Positions 28,802-37,510 of a DNA stretch of 64,000 nt are shown one piece after another; the stretch's first letter is position 1; the number at the start of each line of letters is the position of its first letter. This DNA is from Psychrobacter celer. GTDB taxonomy: Bacteria; Pseudomonadota; Gammaproteobacteria; Pseudomonadales; Moraxellaceae. Where the stretch lies: assembly GCF_016107555.1 (NCBI RefSeq), contig NZ_JABASU010000001.1, forward strand, positions 62,001 to 126,000, in the 5' to 3' direction. The notes below the pieces were generated by a model. It did not search any database. It was not told the origin of the DNA and saw only the letters and a program-made list of their open reading frames with translations. A program made the position numbers and the translations under genes.

Positions 28802-29008
28802 TTAGCGATTGAATAAATTTAACACGATGGTCGCGATGACACTAATCACTATCATAGTGACCACTGGAAAATAAACCCGAGTATGGCCTGAAGTATGCTT
28901 AATATCGCCTGGCAGATTACCTATCCAAGAAAACGCGCTAGGAAACAGCAGCCAAATAACCCCGACAATGATCAGTACAGCCCCTATAATAATCAATATC
29001 TTTGCCAT
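28802..29008 (-). CDS. DUF2905 small membrane protein
   Basis: A 68-residue protein of the DUF2905 family with two transmembrane helices, at about residues 4-24 and 46-65. Between them is the conserved LPGDIKHTSGHTRVYFPVVT stretch. Members are widespread, but function is unknown. The gene precedes nothing in its own direction; the deacetylase gene ends about 55 bases upstream in the same orientation, so the two may be co-transcribed. Confidence 0.9.
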   Translation of the reverse strand: MAKILIIIGAVLIIVGVIWLLFPSAFSWIGNLPGDIKHTSGHTRVYFPVVTMIVISVIATIVLNLFNR

Positions 29009-29064
29009 ATAAGCCTCGCTAATCTTATTTTACTCTTTTGTCTCCACCATACATGCGCTGAACC

Positions 29065-29982
29065 TTAACCAGCTATCTCACCAAAATACAGCTGCTGGGC
29101 GATGCGAAAGGTATTGCAGTGCGCCTCGACCACATCTTCAATATCTTCTGAATAACCACCGCCCATGACAATAGCGACTGGAATATTAGCGGCTTTTGCT
29201 TGCTGCAACACATACTGATCGCGCGCTTTGCAGCCAGCGCGCGTGAGACCAAGTTTACCCAGCTTATCGGTCGCCAGCACATCGACTGCAGACTGATAAA
29301 AAATCATATCTGGTGCGACGTCGCTAATTAGGCGTGGCAGCGTCTCCATCAAAATCTGTAAATATTCTGCATCACCCATATCGTTGTCCAGCTCAATATC
29401 TAAGTCGGATATTTCTTTACGAAACGGATAGTTCTTAGCGCCATGCATACTAAAGACAAAAACACGCGGCTCATCCGCCATAATGCTGGCATTACCATTG
29501 CCTTGATGGACGTCCAAATCCACGATTAAAATCTTTTGCGCCTGCCCGCGACTTAATAATAAATTGCTGGCGATACACACATCGTTAAACACGCAAAACC
29601 CCTCGCCATGATCGGCAAACGCATGATGGGTGCCGCCCGCGACATTCATCGCCACCCCATACTGCTGGGCATATAATGCACATTCATAAGTGGCGTGCGC
29701 GATATGACGACCCCGATCCACTAACGCTTCGGTCATCTCAAAACCGATAGGTCGCGCTTCTTTGCGCGGCAAGGTTTGGGTTTTAAGCTTATGCCAGTAG
29801 TCCGCCGTATGCGTGGTTAAGATTTCTTCTTCTGTCAGACGTTTTGGCGCAAAAAAGTTATCATGGGTAATGGTGCCTTCTTCAAGCAAGCGCTCAGGAA
29901 TCATGGTGTACTTTTGCATAGGGAAGCGGTGCTTGTCAGGCACGCTATAACGAAACACGTCAGAATAGGCAATTTTTAGCAT
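29065..29982 (-). CDS. Histone deacetylase-like (AcuC/HDAC family) amidohydrolase
   Basis: A 305-residue zinc-dependent deacetylase of the arginase/deacetylase fold. The active site is intact: the tandem His in GGTHHAFADHGEGFCVFNDV near residues 115-134, metal ligands in DLDVHQGNGNAS near 153-164, and the MGGGYSEDIEDVV motif near 272-284 at the C-terminus. It belongs to the bacterial HDAC-like group that acts on acetylated amines or proteins; the true substrate is unknown. It reads upstream of the DUF2905 gene in the same direction. No strong ribosome site is seen before ATG 29982. Confidence 0.93.
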   Translation of the reverse strand: MLKIAYSDVFRYSVPDKHRFPMQKYTMIPERLLEEGTITHDNFFAPKRLTEEEILTTHTADYWHKLKTQTLPRKEARPIGFEMTEALVDRGRHIAHATYECALYAQQYGVAMNVAGGTHHAFADHGEGFCVFNDVCIASNLLLSRGQAQKILIVDLDVHQGNGNASIMADEPRVFVFSMHGAKNYPFRKEISDLDIELDNDMGDAEYLQILMETLPRLISDVAPDMIFYQSAVDVLATDKLGKLGLTRAGCKARDQYVLQQAKAANIPVAIVMGGGYSEDIEDVVEAHCNTFRIAQQLYFGEIAG

Positions 29983-30100
29983 AGTGTTAAAGCATGTCTT
30001 TTTTGAAAAGTGTTTTAAGGATAGATAAGTTTAAACGCTTTGAAAATAAGGGGTTGGTGAGGAATTGTAAAAGCTGCGGATAGCCATCAGAATCAGTGGA

Positions 30101-30913
30101 TTACTGAACATACTGAGTTGGCAAAAAGAAGGTGCGCGAATCTGCTTGTTGACGCAGCTCTGTCAGTAACGTTTGCATGTCTTCGGCAGGATATTGCTGA
30201 TTGATCAAATCATAAAACAGCTCATGGGCGACTGTGGTCATGGCGATGACGCTTTGTAAGACATGTTCGATGATATCGTCATTGATACCGACGGCTTCGA
30301 CATCGATAGCATATTTATAGCGTATCTCGCCATCGTTTATATCCATCTCTAGATTACCAATCAGCATGTCATAGTTGATTTGGGTAATCAATAGCATCGC
30401 GGCACTTTGGTGACTCTCTGGAATCAAAAAAGGCAATATGCCATATACGGCTAGCAGTTTGTTTTCTGCTGGCACGCGAAACAAGTAGCCACAGCTTAGC
30501 TGCTTATGTTGCATCTTTAGCGACAAATGATGCGACTGCCGCTGATCGCCTTTGCTTGGGCGATAGTAGACATAGTGCCATTGTTTTTGTTCAAAGTATT
30601 GTTTTAAGCACTCGACAATATCGATATGAGTGTCGGTAGGATCGGGCGACTGATGAGTGCTATCTGACGTAGGTTGAGGAGGCGCGGTGCCGATAGGCTT
30701 GCTGTCATTATCAGAGGCGTCTATATGGCTGTTTGAATTGCTGTCTAGACGGCTGGCAGATCTGTCGCTAGATAACGGCCTGTCATTGAGCTCATCATCG
30801 ATTGTGGTTTGCCGAAAGTCGTCATTATCGTCATCGACGACAGCAGGCGGCGCGGCCTCTGTCAGCAGCCGCTTGAGTCGTTGCCATAAGCTGAGTTTGT
30901 TACGTTGACTCAT
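30101..30913 (-). CDS. YbjN domain-containing protein with disordered N-terminus
   Basis: A 270-residue protein. Residues 1-95 are low-complexity, rich in Asp, Ser, Asn and Pro. The rest (from DIVECLKQYFEQKQWHYVYY) resembles the YbjN/type III chaperone-like fold, with HKQLSCGYLFRVPAENKLLA, MLLITQINYDMLIGNLEMDI and DGEIRYKYAIDVEAV typical of that family. YbjN proteins are proposed to modulate stress or motility genes; the role here is not known. It may share a transcript with the 376-residue protein upstream, 140 bases away. A 14-base repeat triple lies between them. Confidence 0.75.
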   Translation of the reverse strand: MSQRNKLSLWQRLKRLLTEAAPPAVVDDDNDDFRQTTIDDELNDRPLSSDRSASRLDSNSNSHIDASDNDSKPIGTAPPQPTSDSTHQSPDPTDTHIDIVECLKQYFEQKQWHYVYYRPSKGDQRQSHHLSLKMQHKQLSCGYLFRVPAENKLLAVYGILPFLIPESHQSAAMLLITQINYDMLIGNLEMDINDGEIRYKYAIDVEAVGINDDIIEHVLQSVIAMTTVAHELFYDLINQQYPAEDMQTLLTELRQQADSRTFFLPTQYVQ

Positions 30914-30950
30914 AAGATTGCCATGACCGATAGAGAAGTAAGGGCGTTAC

Positions 30951-30992
30951 AGTAAAGGCAATATAGTAAAGATAATACCGTAAAGACAATAA
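30951..30992. repeat. Three tandem 14-base units
   Basis: CAGTAAAGGCAATA, TAGTAAAGATAATA and CCGTAAAGACAATA lie in direct tandem, just upstream of the YbjN-like gene. Confidence 0.75.
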
Positions 30993-31054
30993 TATCACTT
31001 TGCCGATGACCATACTGTTTGCTACGCCGCCCTTATCAACTACCGCGCTGGTGA

Positions 31055-32185
31055 TTAGCGGGGCTCATCGCCGTGCCCCGCAAACGAAGCTTTGATAGCA
31101 GGCTGCGCATAAAAAGCTTGTAGCATCTCACGAATATGAGCGGTAAACCATGGACTGTCAAGCGCGTCTTGTATGATCGGTCGTAATGCTGTGCTCAGTG
31201 GTGAGGCGAGCGAGGTATCGATAGGTAGGCTCGCCGCCACTGCCGCAATGGTGTCTGTCTGGTGATTGCTGTACCACGTGTCGATGCTGGCTGCTACCAG
31301 ACTGCGCAGATAGGGCGATAAGCGCAAGCGGTTATAGCTTTGCTGAATGCTGGCTTCGATATGCTCGATACTGTTATTATCGGCCTCGTCATTTAGGTAT
31401 GTTTGTATCTCGCTGATCGGTAGGTCTTTGATACGTGACCAGCCCATGACCAACAGCCGCGTGACCTCATCGTTAGACAAGTGCGTTTGAGCGTTGGTCT
31501 CTGCGCGCTGCGTCAAGTCTTTAATGTTACGGTGCAAATAAGTTTGCAGCTTATCATCTAGGTTTTTATTGGTGGCTTTTTCAAATGAGCTGCGGCCAAG
31601 CTTCATCAGTTTGCCCACGCCACCTGCTTTATCGAGCGTATTTTCCATAAAATCATTGATAGCGTGATAAAGCGTCTGGGTGAGTAGGTCAGCAAAGGTC
31701 TCGTTGCCGATGAGCGTATGAATAAGGGCATTGCGCTGCTCGTCGTGACGGCCGATATAGCTGGCAAGGGTCTCGACTTGGGTGTCGTCTATCAGTTCAG
31801 ACAATGGGACATTGTCATTGATCGGATGGTAGATAACGGTATGCAGGATATCACGGATATCGGTGCGCATGACGTCGCTCATCGGCTGCTGTAATAAGCC
31901 GTCATTGATGAGGCGCTTTAAATCATCAGCCTGTAGGTACTGGCATAATGGCTGCTCGCCAAACCACTGACATGCCTGCACGCTTAAGGTATCTGCTTGT
32001 GCCCTAAGCCATTGTTGCATAAAGCCAACTTGTGCCTCGATGATACTATCAAGACTGAGAGGTGCGCCAGCGCTAGTGTTTGACTGGCTGTTTGGCTGGA
32101 CATCTGCTGTTTGCCTCTGAGAGGGGGCAGGGTGGGTTTCTAAACTAGGGTTATCTTGTGAAGTCGGCATAGGTTTTGAGGTCAT
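31055..32185 (-). CDS. Unrecognised 376-residue protein
   Basis: I do not recognise this protein. The first 40 residues are polar, rich in Gln, Ser, Pro and Thr. The rest is alpha-helical and acidic, with no signal peptide or transmembrane helix. It contains KLMKLGRSSFEKATNKNLDD near the middle (about 205-224) and ends with LQAFYAQPAIKASFAGHGDE. The frame is open to a TTG at 32197, but ATG at 32185 starts MTSKPM. It lies between the YbjN-like gene downstream and ccmA, which is divergent. It may be cytosolic or membrane-associated. Confidence 0.7.
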   Translation of the reverse strand: MTSKPMPTSQDNPSLETHPAPSQRQTADVQPNSQSNTSAGAPLSLDSIIEAQVGFMQQWLRAQADTLSVQACQWFGEQPLCQYLQADDLKRLINDGLLQQPMSDVMRTDIRDILHTVIYHPINDNVPLSELIDDTQVETLASYIGRHDEQRNALIHTLIGNETFADLLTQTLYHAINDFMENTLDKAGGVGKLMKLGRSSFEKATNKNLDDKLQTYLHRNIKDLTQRAETNAQTHLSNDEVTRLLVMGWSRIKDLPISEIQTYLNDEADNNSIEHIEASIQQSYNRLRLSPYLRSLVAASIDTWYSNHQTDTIAAVAASLPIDTSLASPLSTALRPIIQDALDSPWFTAHIREMLQAFYAQPAIKASFAGHGDEPR

Positions 32186-32382
32186 AGTGATGGACAATTT
32201 GTTATACTGTGTGGTTGGGGTAATATCAACCCCAAAAAATACGATTGTCAGTGTCAGCTTTATTCATTTAGGAAGCACGGACAAGTTTTTGTGAATGGTA
32301 AGCGCATCAACTATTATGTCACGAACGCGGTGTTTTGTTGTGATGAATATTGCTAACGCTTAATAAATAATGAGAGATGTGG

Positions 32383-33012
32383 ATGACCGCTGTAGATGCT
32401 TCTTTACTTGCGCTCGCTGAGCTGACCGTCCAGCGCGGTGAGACTCCCCTATGCGAAAAGGTCGCGCTCACACTGTCTACAGGGGATATCTGCCATCTCA
32501 TCGGTGCTAATGGTACGGGTAAGACGACACTGCTGATGCAGCTGGCAGGACTACTGCCGGTGCTGACAGGTACCGTGCGCTATCAAGGCGTCGAGAGCTT
32601 ACCTGTACAGCCGTTATATGTCTCGCATCAGCTGGGTATCCATCCCAATCTGACAGTCGCACAAAACTTGACGTTTTTGCTCAATCTATATGGCATCGCG
32701 CCAAGCAGTACTGACATTGATGCTGCTCTGACGTGGGTAGGGTTACAAGGCTTTGAGACCGTAAGCTCAAGCCATCTATCCGCTGGGCAGACGCGGCGTA
32801 TTACTCTTGCCAGATTGTATTTATTGACGCCTGCGGTGACACCGTTATGGCTGCTGGATGAGCCGTTTACCGCGCTGGATGTCGATATGGTGGCACGAAT
32901 GGAGAATAGGCTGTGCGACTTTGCCAGTGCGGGCGGTGCGATATTAATGACCAGTCATCAGGCCGTCGGCGTCGCCAATCAAATGCTCGATTTGTCAGAT
33001 TATATGGTATAA
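32383..33012 (+). CDS. ccmA: CcmA, ATPase of the haem exporter for cytochrome c maturation
   Basis: A 209-residue ABC ATPase. It powers the CcmABCD complex that releases haem-loaded CcmE for c-type cytochrome maturation. Walker A is GANGTGKTTL near residue 43; the signature is LSAGQTRRIT near 130, with QTRR as expected for CcmA; Walker B is WLLDEPFTALD near 156. An in-frame ATG lies two codons upstream at 32377. It is the first gene of a same-strand ccmABCDE block; the next gene starts 30 bases after its stop. The ccmF, G, H and I genes are absent from the window. Confidence 0.95.
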   Translation: MTAVDASLLALAELTVQRGETPLCEKVALTLSTGDICHLIGANGTGKTTLLMQLAGLLPVLTGTVRYQGVESLPVQPLYVSHQLGIHPNLTVAQNLTFLLNLYGIAPSSTDIDAALTWVGLQGFETVSSSHLSAGQTRRITLARLYLLTPAVTPLWLLDEPFTALDVDMVARMENRLCDFASAGGAILMTSHQAVGVANQMLDLSDYMV

Positions 33013-33042
33013 GGGCGATGAGTCTCAGTAAAAGGATGGATC

Positions 33043-33786
33043 ATGACAGATAGCCCAGTACAGTCTGCACCAATGCAAGCAGCAAAGCCGCGCTCAAATA
33101 CCTCCGACGGTACGCGCGGTATCAGCTTTGGGCAGCTCTGGCGGCGCGAATGGCAGGTCAAGCAGCAAGGAGCGGTACAGTGGCTATATCCGCTCGTACT
33201 GTTTTTAGTAATTATTACCTTGTTTCCGCTGGCCGTCGGTAGTGAGCCTGCGCTATTGCAGCGTTTAGGCGTGTCTGCTGTGTGGATTGCTGCGCTCTTG
33301 TCATTGGTGATGGGGGTTGATGGGCTGTTTAAGCCCGCGCTCGATAATGGCACGCTGGCGCAGTTGGTGGTTGCCAGAGCATCGCTACCGCTTTGGGTAC
33401 TTATCCGCTTAGCCATACACTGGATTTTTAGTAGCGGTATTGTGGCGGTGCTTAGCTTATTGGCGGTGCCGCTATTTCAGCTTAGCTGGTTTGAGGCGTG
33501 GATATTACTAGCCTCTATCGTCACTGGCAGTCCGATGCTGCTGATGCTCTCTGCCGTTGCCAGTAGTTTGACACTGTCATTAAAAAACGGTGCCGTGCTG
33601 GTGCCGCTGATAGCTTTGCCCATGCAACTTCCGGTACTGATTTTTGCCACTGGGGCGGTGGATTTGTTTGCCACAGGTCTCAATGGTTTGCCGATACTAG
33701 CGCTGTTATTAGCTGGCAGCATCATCTCTGTGCTGGTGATGCCATGGGTGATTGCTATGACCTTAAAGATGGCGTGGCTCAATTAA
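33043..33786 (+). CDS. ccmB: CcmB, membrane subunit of the haem exporter
   Basis: A 247-residue integral membrane protein with about six helices, the partner of CcmA. Typical segments are LWRREWQVKQQGAVQWLYPL near residue 28, ALLSLVMGVDGLFKPALDNG near 84-103, and TGSPMLLMLSAVASSLTLSL in the middle. The first 25 residues (Ser, Pro, Ala rich) are an added polar extension. AAGGATGG precedes the ATG by 5 bases. It lies between ccmA and ccmC in the canonical order, so the assignment is safe. Confidence 0.93.
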   Translation: MTDSPVQSAPMQAAKPRSNTSDGTRGISFGQLWRREWQVKQQGAVQWLYPLVLFLVIITLFPLAVGSEPALLQRLGVSAVWIAALLSLVMGVDGLFKPALDNGTLAQLVVARASLPLWVLIRLAIHWIFSSGIVAVLSLLAVPLFQLSWFEAWILLASIVTGSPMLLMLSAVASSLTLSLKNGAVLVPLIALPMQLPVLIFATGAVDLFATGLNGLPILALLLAGSIISVLVMPWVIAMTLKMAWLN

Positions 33787-33983
33787 AAAAACCTTTATAT
33801 CAACAGCATGTTGAAAACGGGCAACTTTGCTATAATAGCCAATTAACGATACAAACAAGTCACTTGTAGATTCTATCCAGTGTTTAACGCCGGCAGGTTA
33901 GCGGATAGTAGCAATCATGATGTCGTAGCGTCCATGATGCCCTATCTGTCAAACCACTATGCTGTGTAAATAGGTTTATCCTC

Positions 33984-34772
33984 ATGCCCAACCTGAATAA
34001 TGTCTCATCTCCTAGCCTGTGGCAGCGCATTTGGCAAGGCTTTTTGACCACTGTTGGTACCAAGCAGTTTTTTCGCATTTTTGCGCCTTGGGTCAAGTGG
34101 CTTGCCATACTTGCCAGTATTTGCCTTGCGATTGGTAGTGTCTGGGGGCTGGCATTTGCGCCGCCTGACTACTTACAAGGCAACAGCTACCGTATTATAT
34201 TTATCCACGTACCGGCAGCCAGTCTGGCCATCTCCATCTATTTTGCCCTTGCGGTGTTGGGGGTTATCTTTTTGGTTTGGAAAATCAAGACGGCCAGCTT
34301 GGTGGCGCAAGCGCTCGTGCCGCTGGGGTTTTTGCTTTGTGTGATCAGCTTAATCACCGGCTCTATTTGGGCAAAACCCACTTGGGGGACGTATTGGGTC
34401 TGGGACGCGCGTTTGACCTCGATGCTGATTTTGGCGTTTTTGTACGCGGGCGTCATGGCGCTGTTTGCCGCCTTTGAGCATACCGCCAACCGCGGCAAAG
34501 CGGCAGCTATCTTGTCCATCGTCGGTGCGGTCAACCTGCCGATTATCAAATACTCGGTACAGTGGTGGAACACCTTGCACCAAGGCTCGACTTTTACCTT
34601 GACCGCTGCACCAAAAATGTCAGCCGATATGTGGATGCCGCTGCTGCTTATGGTCGTCGGTAGCTATTTACTGGTGGCGACCTTGGCGATTTATCGCACC
34701 AATACTTTGATTTTGTACCGCGATCAAGGCAAGGCTTGGGTCAAAGAATATATTCGTGGACAAAACAAATAA
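33984..34772 (+). CDS. ccmC: CcmC, haem-handling membrane protein
   Basis: A 262-residue polytopic protein that delivers haem to CcmE. The tryptophan-rich motif WGTYWVWDARLTSMLILAFL is intact at about residues 132-151, and flanking His residues (FIHVPAASLAI near 75; WWNTLHQGSTF near 195) match the haem ligands of the family. There are six hydrophobic helices. The spacer of about 200 bases after ccmB is longer than elsewhere in the block and may hold a second promoter. The ribosome site is weak (GGTTTATCCTC). Confidence 0.96.
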   Translation: MPNLNNVSSPSLWQRIWQGFLTTVGTKQFFRIFAPWVKWLAILASICLAIGSVWGLAFAPPDYLQGNSYRIIFIHVPAASLAISIYFALAVLGVIFLVWKIKTASLVAQALVPLGFLLCVISLITGSIWAKPTWGTYWVWDARLTSMLILAFLYAGVMALFAAFEHTANRGKAAAILSIVGAVNLPIIKYSVQWWNTLHQGSTFTLTAAPKMSADMWMPLLLMVVGSYLLVATLAIYRTNTLILYRDQGKAWVKEYIRGQNK

Positions 34773-34782
34773 CGGCTAGGAG

Positions 34783-35001
34783 ATGATGATGCAGCCTTAT
34801 TTTTATAGCGTGTCTGAGTTTATCGCCATGGGTAAGCATGGCGTGTTTGTCTGGTCGTGTTGGGCGATTACCGTGGGTGTGGTGCTGGCTTTTATTTTTT
34901 ATAGCCGCAGACAGCGACAAGCGCTGATTAAGCAATTGACCATCCAGCAAGCGCGGCAAGCACAGCGTACTGCCAACACCTCCAGTCCTACAACCAAGTA
35001 G
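34783..35001 (+). CDS. ccmD: CcmD, small haem exporter subunit
   Basis: A 72-residue protein with one transmembrane helix (about 22-42), preceded by FIAMGKHGVFVWSCW, which fits the CcmD pattern F..MGgyg.yVW..y. A basic cytosolic tail follows. CcmD supports release of haem-loaded CcmE. Three ATG codons stand in a row at 34783, and GGAG lies just before. It follows ccmC by 10 bases, so the two are probably translationally coupled. Confidence 0.92.
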   Translation: MMMQPYFYSVSEFIAMGKHGVFVWSCWAITVGVVLAFIFYSRRQRQALIKQLTIQQARQAQRTANTSSPTTK

Positions 35002-35393
35002 TCAAAAAACCATCTGAATATCATCAGTTTAGCTCGCAAGACTAGGGTGTCTATATCGTCACTATATGGCGATATGAAGGCTTGGGGGCTTATTGATTGA
35101 TGCAAAAAATGCTACTATATAGCTATTAGAAAGTACGATTAGAAAAATATTTAAAAAAGGTTTTTCTAATGGTGGTTTCTTTAATATTTTCTGTTTTATG
35201 GGTTTATATTGCATTGGATATGACTGATATGGTCAGTTCAAAGTAAAACCGCTTTAGATTTAAACACGCTACTGGTATAAATTTTACTTGCGTGCTGTTA
35301 TCGTTCGATGCTCGCAACATTTATCTCAATAGCACTATGTTATTTTTAGAATGGTTTGACTATAAGACAGTGACTCATCAATGAGGTAGTGGT
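35002..35393 (+). other. Interruption between ccmD and ccmE
   Basis: A 392-base spacer separates ccmD from ccmE; in most operons they overlap or nearly do. It contains a family A miniature element (35228-35364), and no gene. There is no clear terminator, so readthrough into ccmE remains possible. Confidence 0.7.
35228..35364. repeat. Miniature inverted-repeat element, family A
   Basis: A 137-base element with ends TATGGTCA and TGACTATA. The core (ACTGGTATAAAT then CTTGCGTGCTG and TATCGTTCGATGCT) nearly matches the copy at 28647-28785. It lies between ccmD and ccmE. Confidence 0.75.
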
Positions 35394-35894
35394 ATGAACG
35401 CAGTTCGTCGCAAAAAACTGATGTGGGTGATGTTTACGCTGGCAGGAGCCGCGATAGCCGTGGCGTTGGTCATCTATGCCATTGGGCAGCAGACTGACTA
35501 CTATTTTGATGCAACGGCCATCGCCCAAGGGGAAGCGCCGCAAAATAAGCGTATCCGTGCTGGTGGTATGGTCGTCGCTGGCAGCGTGCAGCGAGCACCA
35601 AATGATCCGCTGAGTGTGGAGTTTGCGATTACCGATTTTGAATCGACGGTGCCTGTGACTTATCAAGGTATCTTGCCAGATTTATTTGCTGAAAACTCAG
35701 GCGTGGTTGCTACAGGTAAAATGCAAGGCGAGACCTTTGTCGCAGGGGAAGTGCTGGCTAAGCACGACGAAAACTACATGCCGCCTGAGGTTGCCAAATC
35801 TATGAAAGAAAACAATCGCAATGGATTGACGCCGCCTTCTGAGCAGTACAATCCAGCAGAGCCAATCCATGAGACCCAAACGCTGCAGCAGTAG
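35394..35894 (+). CDS. ccmE: CcmE, periplasmic haem chaperone
   Basis: A 166-residue membrane-anchored haem chaperone. One N-terminal helix (about 9-28) is followed by a periplasmic beta-barrel. The covalent haem-binding His lies in [13 protein letters not shown] near residue 123, with the following Tyr also conserved. The C-terminal 40 residues are a flexible polar tail, as usual. GAGGT precedes the ATG by 6 bases. It is separated from ccmD by a miniature element. A strong terminator follows, so the ccm block ends here. Confidence 0.96.
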   Translation: MNAVRRKKLMWVMFTLAGAAIAVALVIYAIGQQTDYYFDATAIAQGEAPQNKRIRAGGMVVAGSVQRAPNDPLSVEFAITDFESTVPVTYQGILPDLFAENSGVVATGKMQGETFVAGEVLAKHDENYMPPEVAKSMKENNRNGLTPPSEQYNPAEPIHETQTLQQ

Positions 35895-35920
35895 CGTTCA
35901 AAAATAGCCACACTGACCGT

Positions 35921-35957
35921 AAAAGCGCCGCTAATATTTGTTTAGCGGCGCTTTTTT
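35921..35957 (+). terminator. Terminator of the ccm block
   Basis: AAAAGCGCCGCTAA pairs with TTTAGCGGCGCTTTTTT around a short loop, giving a strong stem followed by a T run. Confidence 0.92.
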
Positions 35958-35979
35958 ATGTGGGTTTTGATAAAAATAT

Positions 35980-36153
35980 TAGGGCGTGTCCTCATTTTGA
36001 AAATGGCGATAAAAACGAGATAAATCGCCGTCAAACAAGGAAAATAGCGCAGATACTATCGAGATAGTAGTCAGCTATCTAACACCGTTTGGCCAGATTT
36101 AGCTATTTTTGGCCCATTTAGATGGCTATCGATTGAATCGAGGATACGCCCTA
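35980..36153. repeat. Miniature inverted-repeat element, family B
   Basis: A 174-base non-coding element with 14-base terminal inverted repeats: TAGGGCGTGTCCTC at the left and GAGGATACGCCCTA at the right (one mismatch). Its right end includes the stop codon of the adjacent aldo/keto reductase gene. A partial second copy is at 19049-19091. No transposase is seen. Confidence 0.75.
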
Positions 36154-36999
36154 GTCATCCCATTCAGGCGTATAGTCAGGATGCTCGATTTTACGGCCAT
36201 CGCTACGGGCCAAGTTGCCGATTTTTTCTAACTCATCGGCGCTAAGCTGGATATCAATGGCATCCAAGTTGCCTTGTAGATGATCGGGATTGGAGGTCTT
36301 GGGAATGGCCACACGGTTTTTGTCCGATAATATCCAAGCCAGTGATATTTGCGCAGGTGTCACGCCATGCTTATCCGCAATCTCTTTGATGACCTCATTG
36401 TCAAACACATCACCGCGCGCCAGTGGCGAATAGGCTTCTAATAAAATATGATGGTTATTCAAAAAAGTCTGCAAGGTATTTTGTTTGATAAACGGATGAA
36501 ACTCTACTTGGTTGACGACAATAGGCACATCAGCGTGTTTTTTGGCTTCGATGATATGAGCGATATTAAAGTTAGAAACTCCAATATGGCGCGTCAGCCC
36601 TTGTTTTTGCAGTTCACACAGCGCAGGAATGGTCTCAGACAATGGCACGCGATCATCAGGCCAGTGTAATAGCAGTAGATCGACATAATCGGTATCTAGG
36701 TTTTCTAATGAGCGCTTGGCGGCGGCTATCAGCTTTTCTGGCTCAAACTTCATATCATCAGGGAAAATCTTGGTGGTCAAAAAGAACTTATCACGCGCCA
36801 CGCCTGATTGCTTGATACCTTCTCCGACCTCTGTTTCATTGTCATAAGCTTGCGCAGTATCAATGTGCTCATAGCCCATTTTTAACGCTTGGCTGACAAC
36901 ATCGATACAGTCTTGGCCTGTTGATTGCCAAGTACCTAGCCCTAGCACAGGAATATTGGCTTGGCCTGCGGTACGAATATTATAAGTTTTCTTGCTCAT
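36151..36999 (-). CDS. Aldo/keto reductase
   Basis: A 282-residue NADPH-dependent oxidoreductase of the AKR family, cytoplasmic. Catalytic elements are present: Asp and Tyr in EHIDTAQAYDNETEVGEGIK near residues 44-63, Lys in FFLTTKIFPDD near 76, and His in LLLLHWPDDR near 108. The C-terminal NADPH motif IPKTSNPDHL is also clear. It resembles AKR5/YvgN-type enzymes acting on small aldehydes. Its stop codon (TAG) is formed by the terminal repeat of the family B element. Short tandem duplications lie upstream of its start. Confidence 0.92.
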   Translation of the reverse strand: MSKKTYNIRTAGQANIPVLGLGTWQSTGQDCIDVVSQALKMGYEHIDTAQAYDNETEVGEGIKQSGVARDKFFLTTKIFPDDMKFEPEKLIAAAKRSLENLDTDYVDLLLLHWPDDRVPLSETIPALCELQKQGLTRHIGVSNFNIAHIIEAKKHADVPIVVNQVEFHPFIKQNTLQTFLNNHHILLEAYSPLARGDVFDNEVIKEIADKHGVTPAQISLAWILSDKNRVAIPKTSNPDHLQGNLDAIDIQLSADELEKIGNLARSDGRKIEHPDYTPEWDD

Positions 37000-37040
37000 A
37001 TTATTATCCTTATTATGTGTTGAGTGTGGTTTTATGGCTG

Positions 37041-37143
37041 TTTATATAAGTGTTCTTTATATAACTGTTCTCCAAACAAGTAAGCACTGAATTCAGTGTC
37101 ACTACCTATCAATGTCACTACCTATAAATATCACCACCTGAGT
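37041..37143. repeat. Two short tandem duplications upstream of the AKR gene
   Basis: TTTATATAAGTGTTC and TTTATATAACTGTTC (15-base units, 37041-37070) are followed by three 16-base units like ATGTCACTACCTATAA (37096-37143). Confidence 0.75.
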
Positions 37144-37446
37144 GAGAAACTTTTAAAACTGAATAAATAACAGTCGTATCATAGTGTTGATTGTAGAACT
37201 TGCCCTAACAGAACAACTCGGCAACCCAGCTACTATAGAAAAAAATAGAATAAAGTAAAAGGTCGGTTGACGCTTTCCTACAAAGGACAAACAGGCTGTA
37301 ACGTCATTTTTATCATTATTTTTGAGATGAAAGCACGCTCTAAAGCTGTCTGACTTATGGATAAACGTTGTCAGTGTAATCACGAGAGTCAGAAAAGACA
37401 GTAGAGTCAAGGCGTAAGAAGCGTAGCGGACGGATGAGAGATAAGC

Positions 37447-37485
37447 AAAAAAAGCGCCCAATATCGATTGATACTGGGTGCTTTT
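37447..37485 (-). terminator. Terminator of the metNIQ operon
   Basis: On the minus strand AAAAGCACCCA pairs with TGGGCGCTTTT, extended by an inner stem, then a T run. It lies about 25 bases after the metQ stop. Confidence 0.85.
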
Positions 37486-37510
37486 ATAGACGCGGAAGCA
37501 CGGTTATAAA

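Larger units (their letters stand above)
37000..37510. other. 511-base spacer between the AKR gene and metQ
   Basis: Contains two short tandem duplications near the AKR start (37041-37070 and 37096-37143) and the metQ terminator (37447-37485). A 102-codon frame within it looks spurious. No other feature is seen. Confidence 0.6.

Noticed and set aside
34238..34573. 111-codon minus-strand frame within ccmC
   Set aside because: Antisense to a confidently identified gene with intact motifs.
37153..37461. 102-codon minus-strand frame between the AKR gene and metQ
   Set aside because: It starts inside the metQ terminator hairpin, has no ribosome site and no recognisable domain; likely chance.
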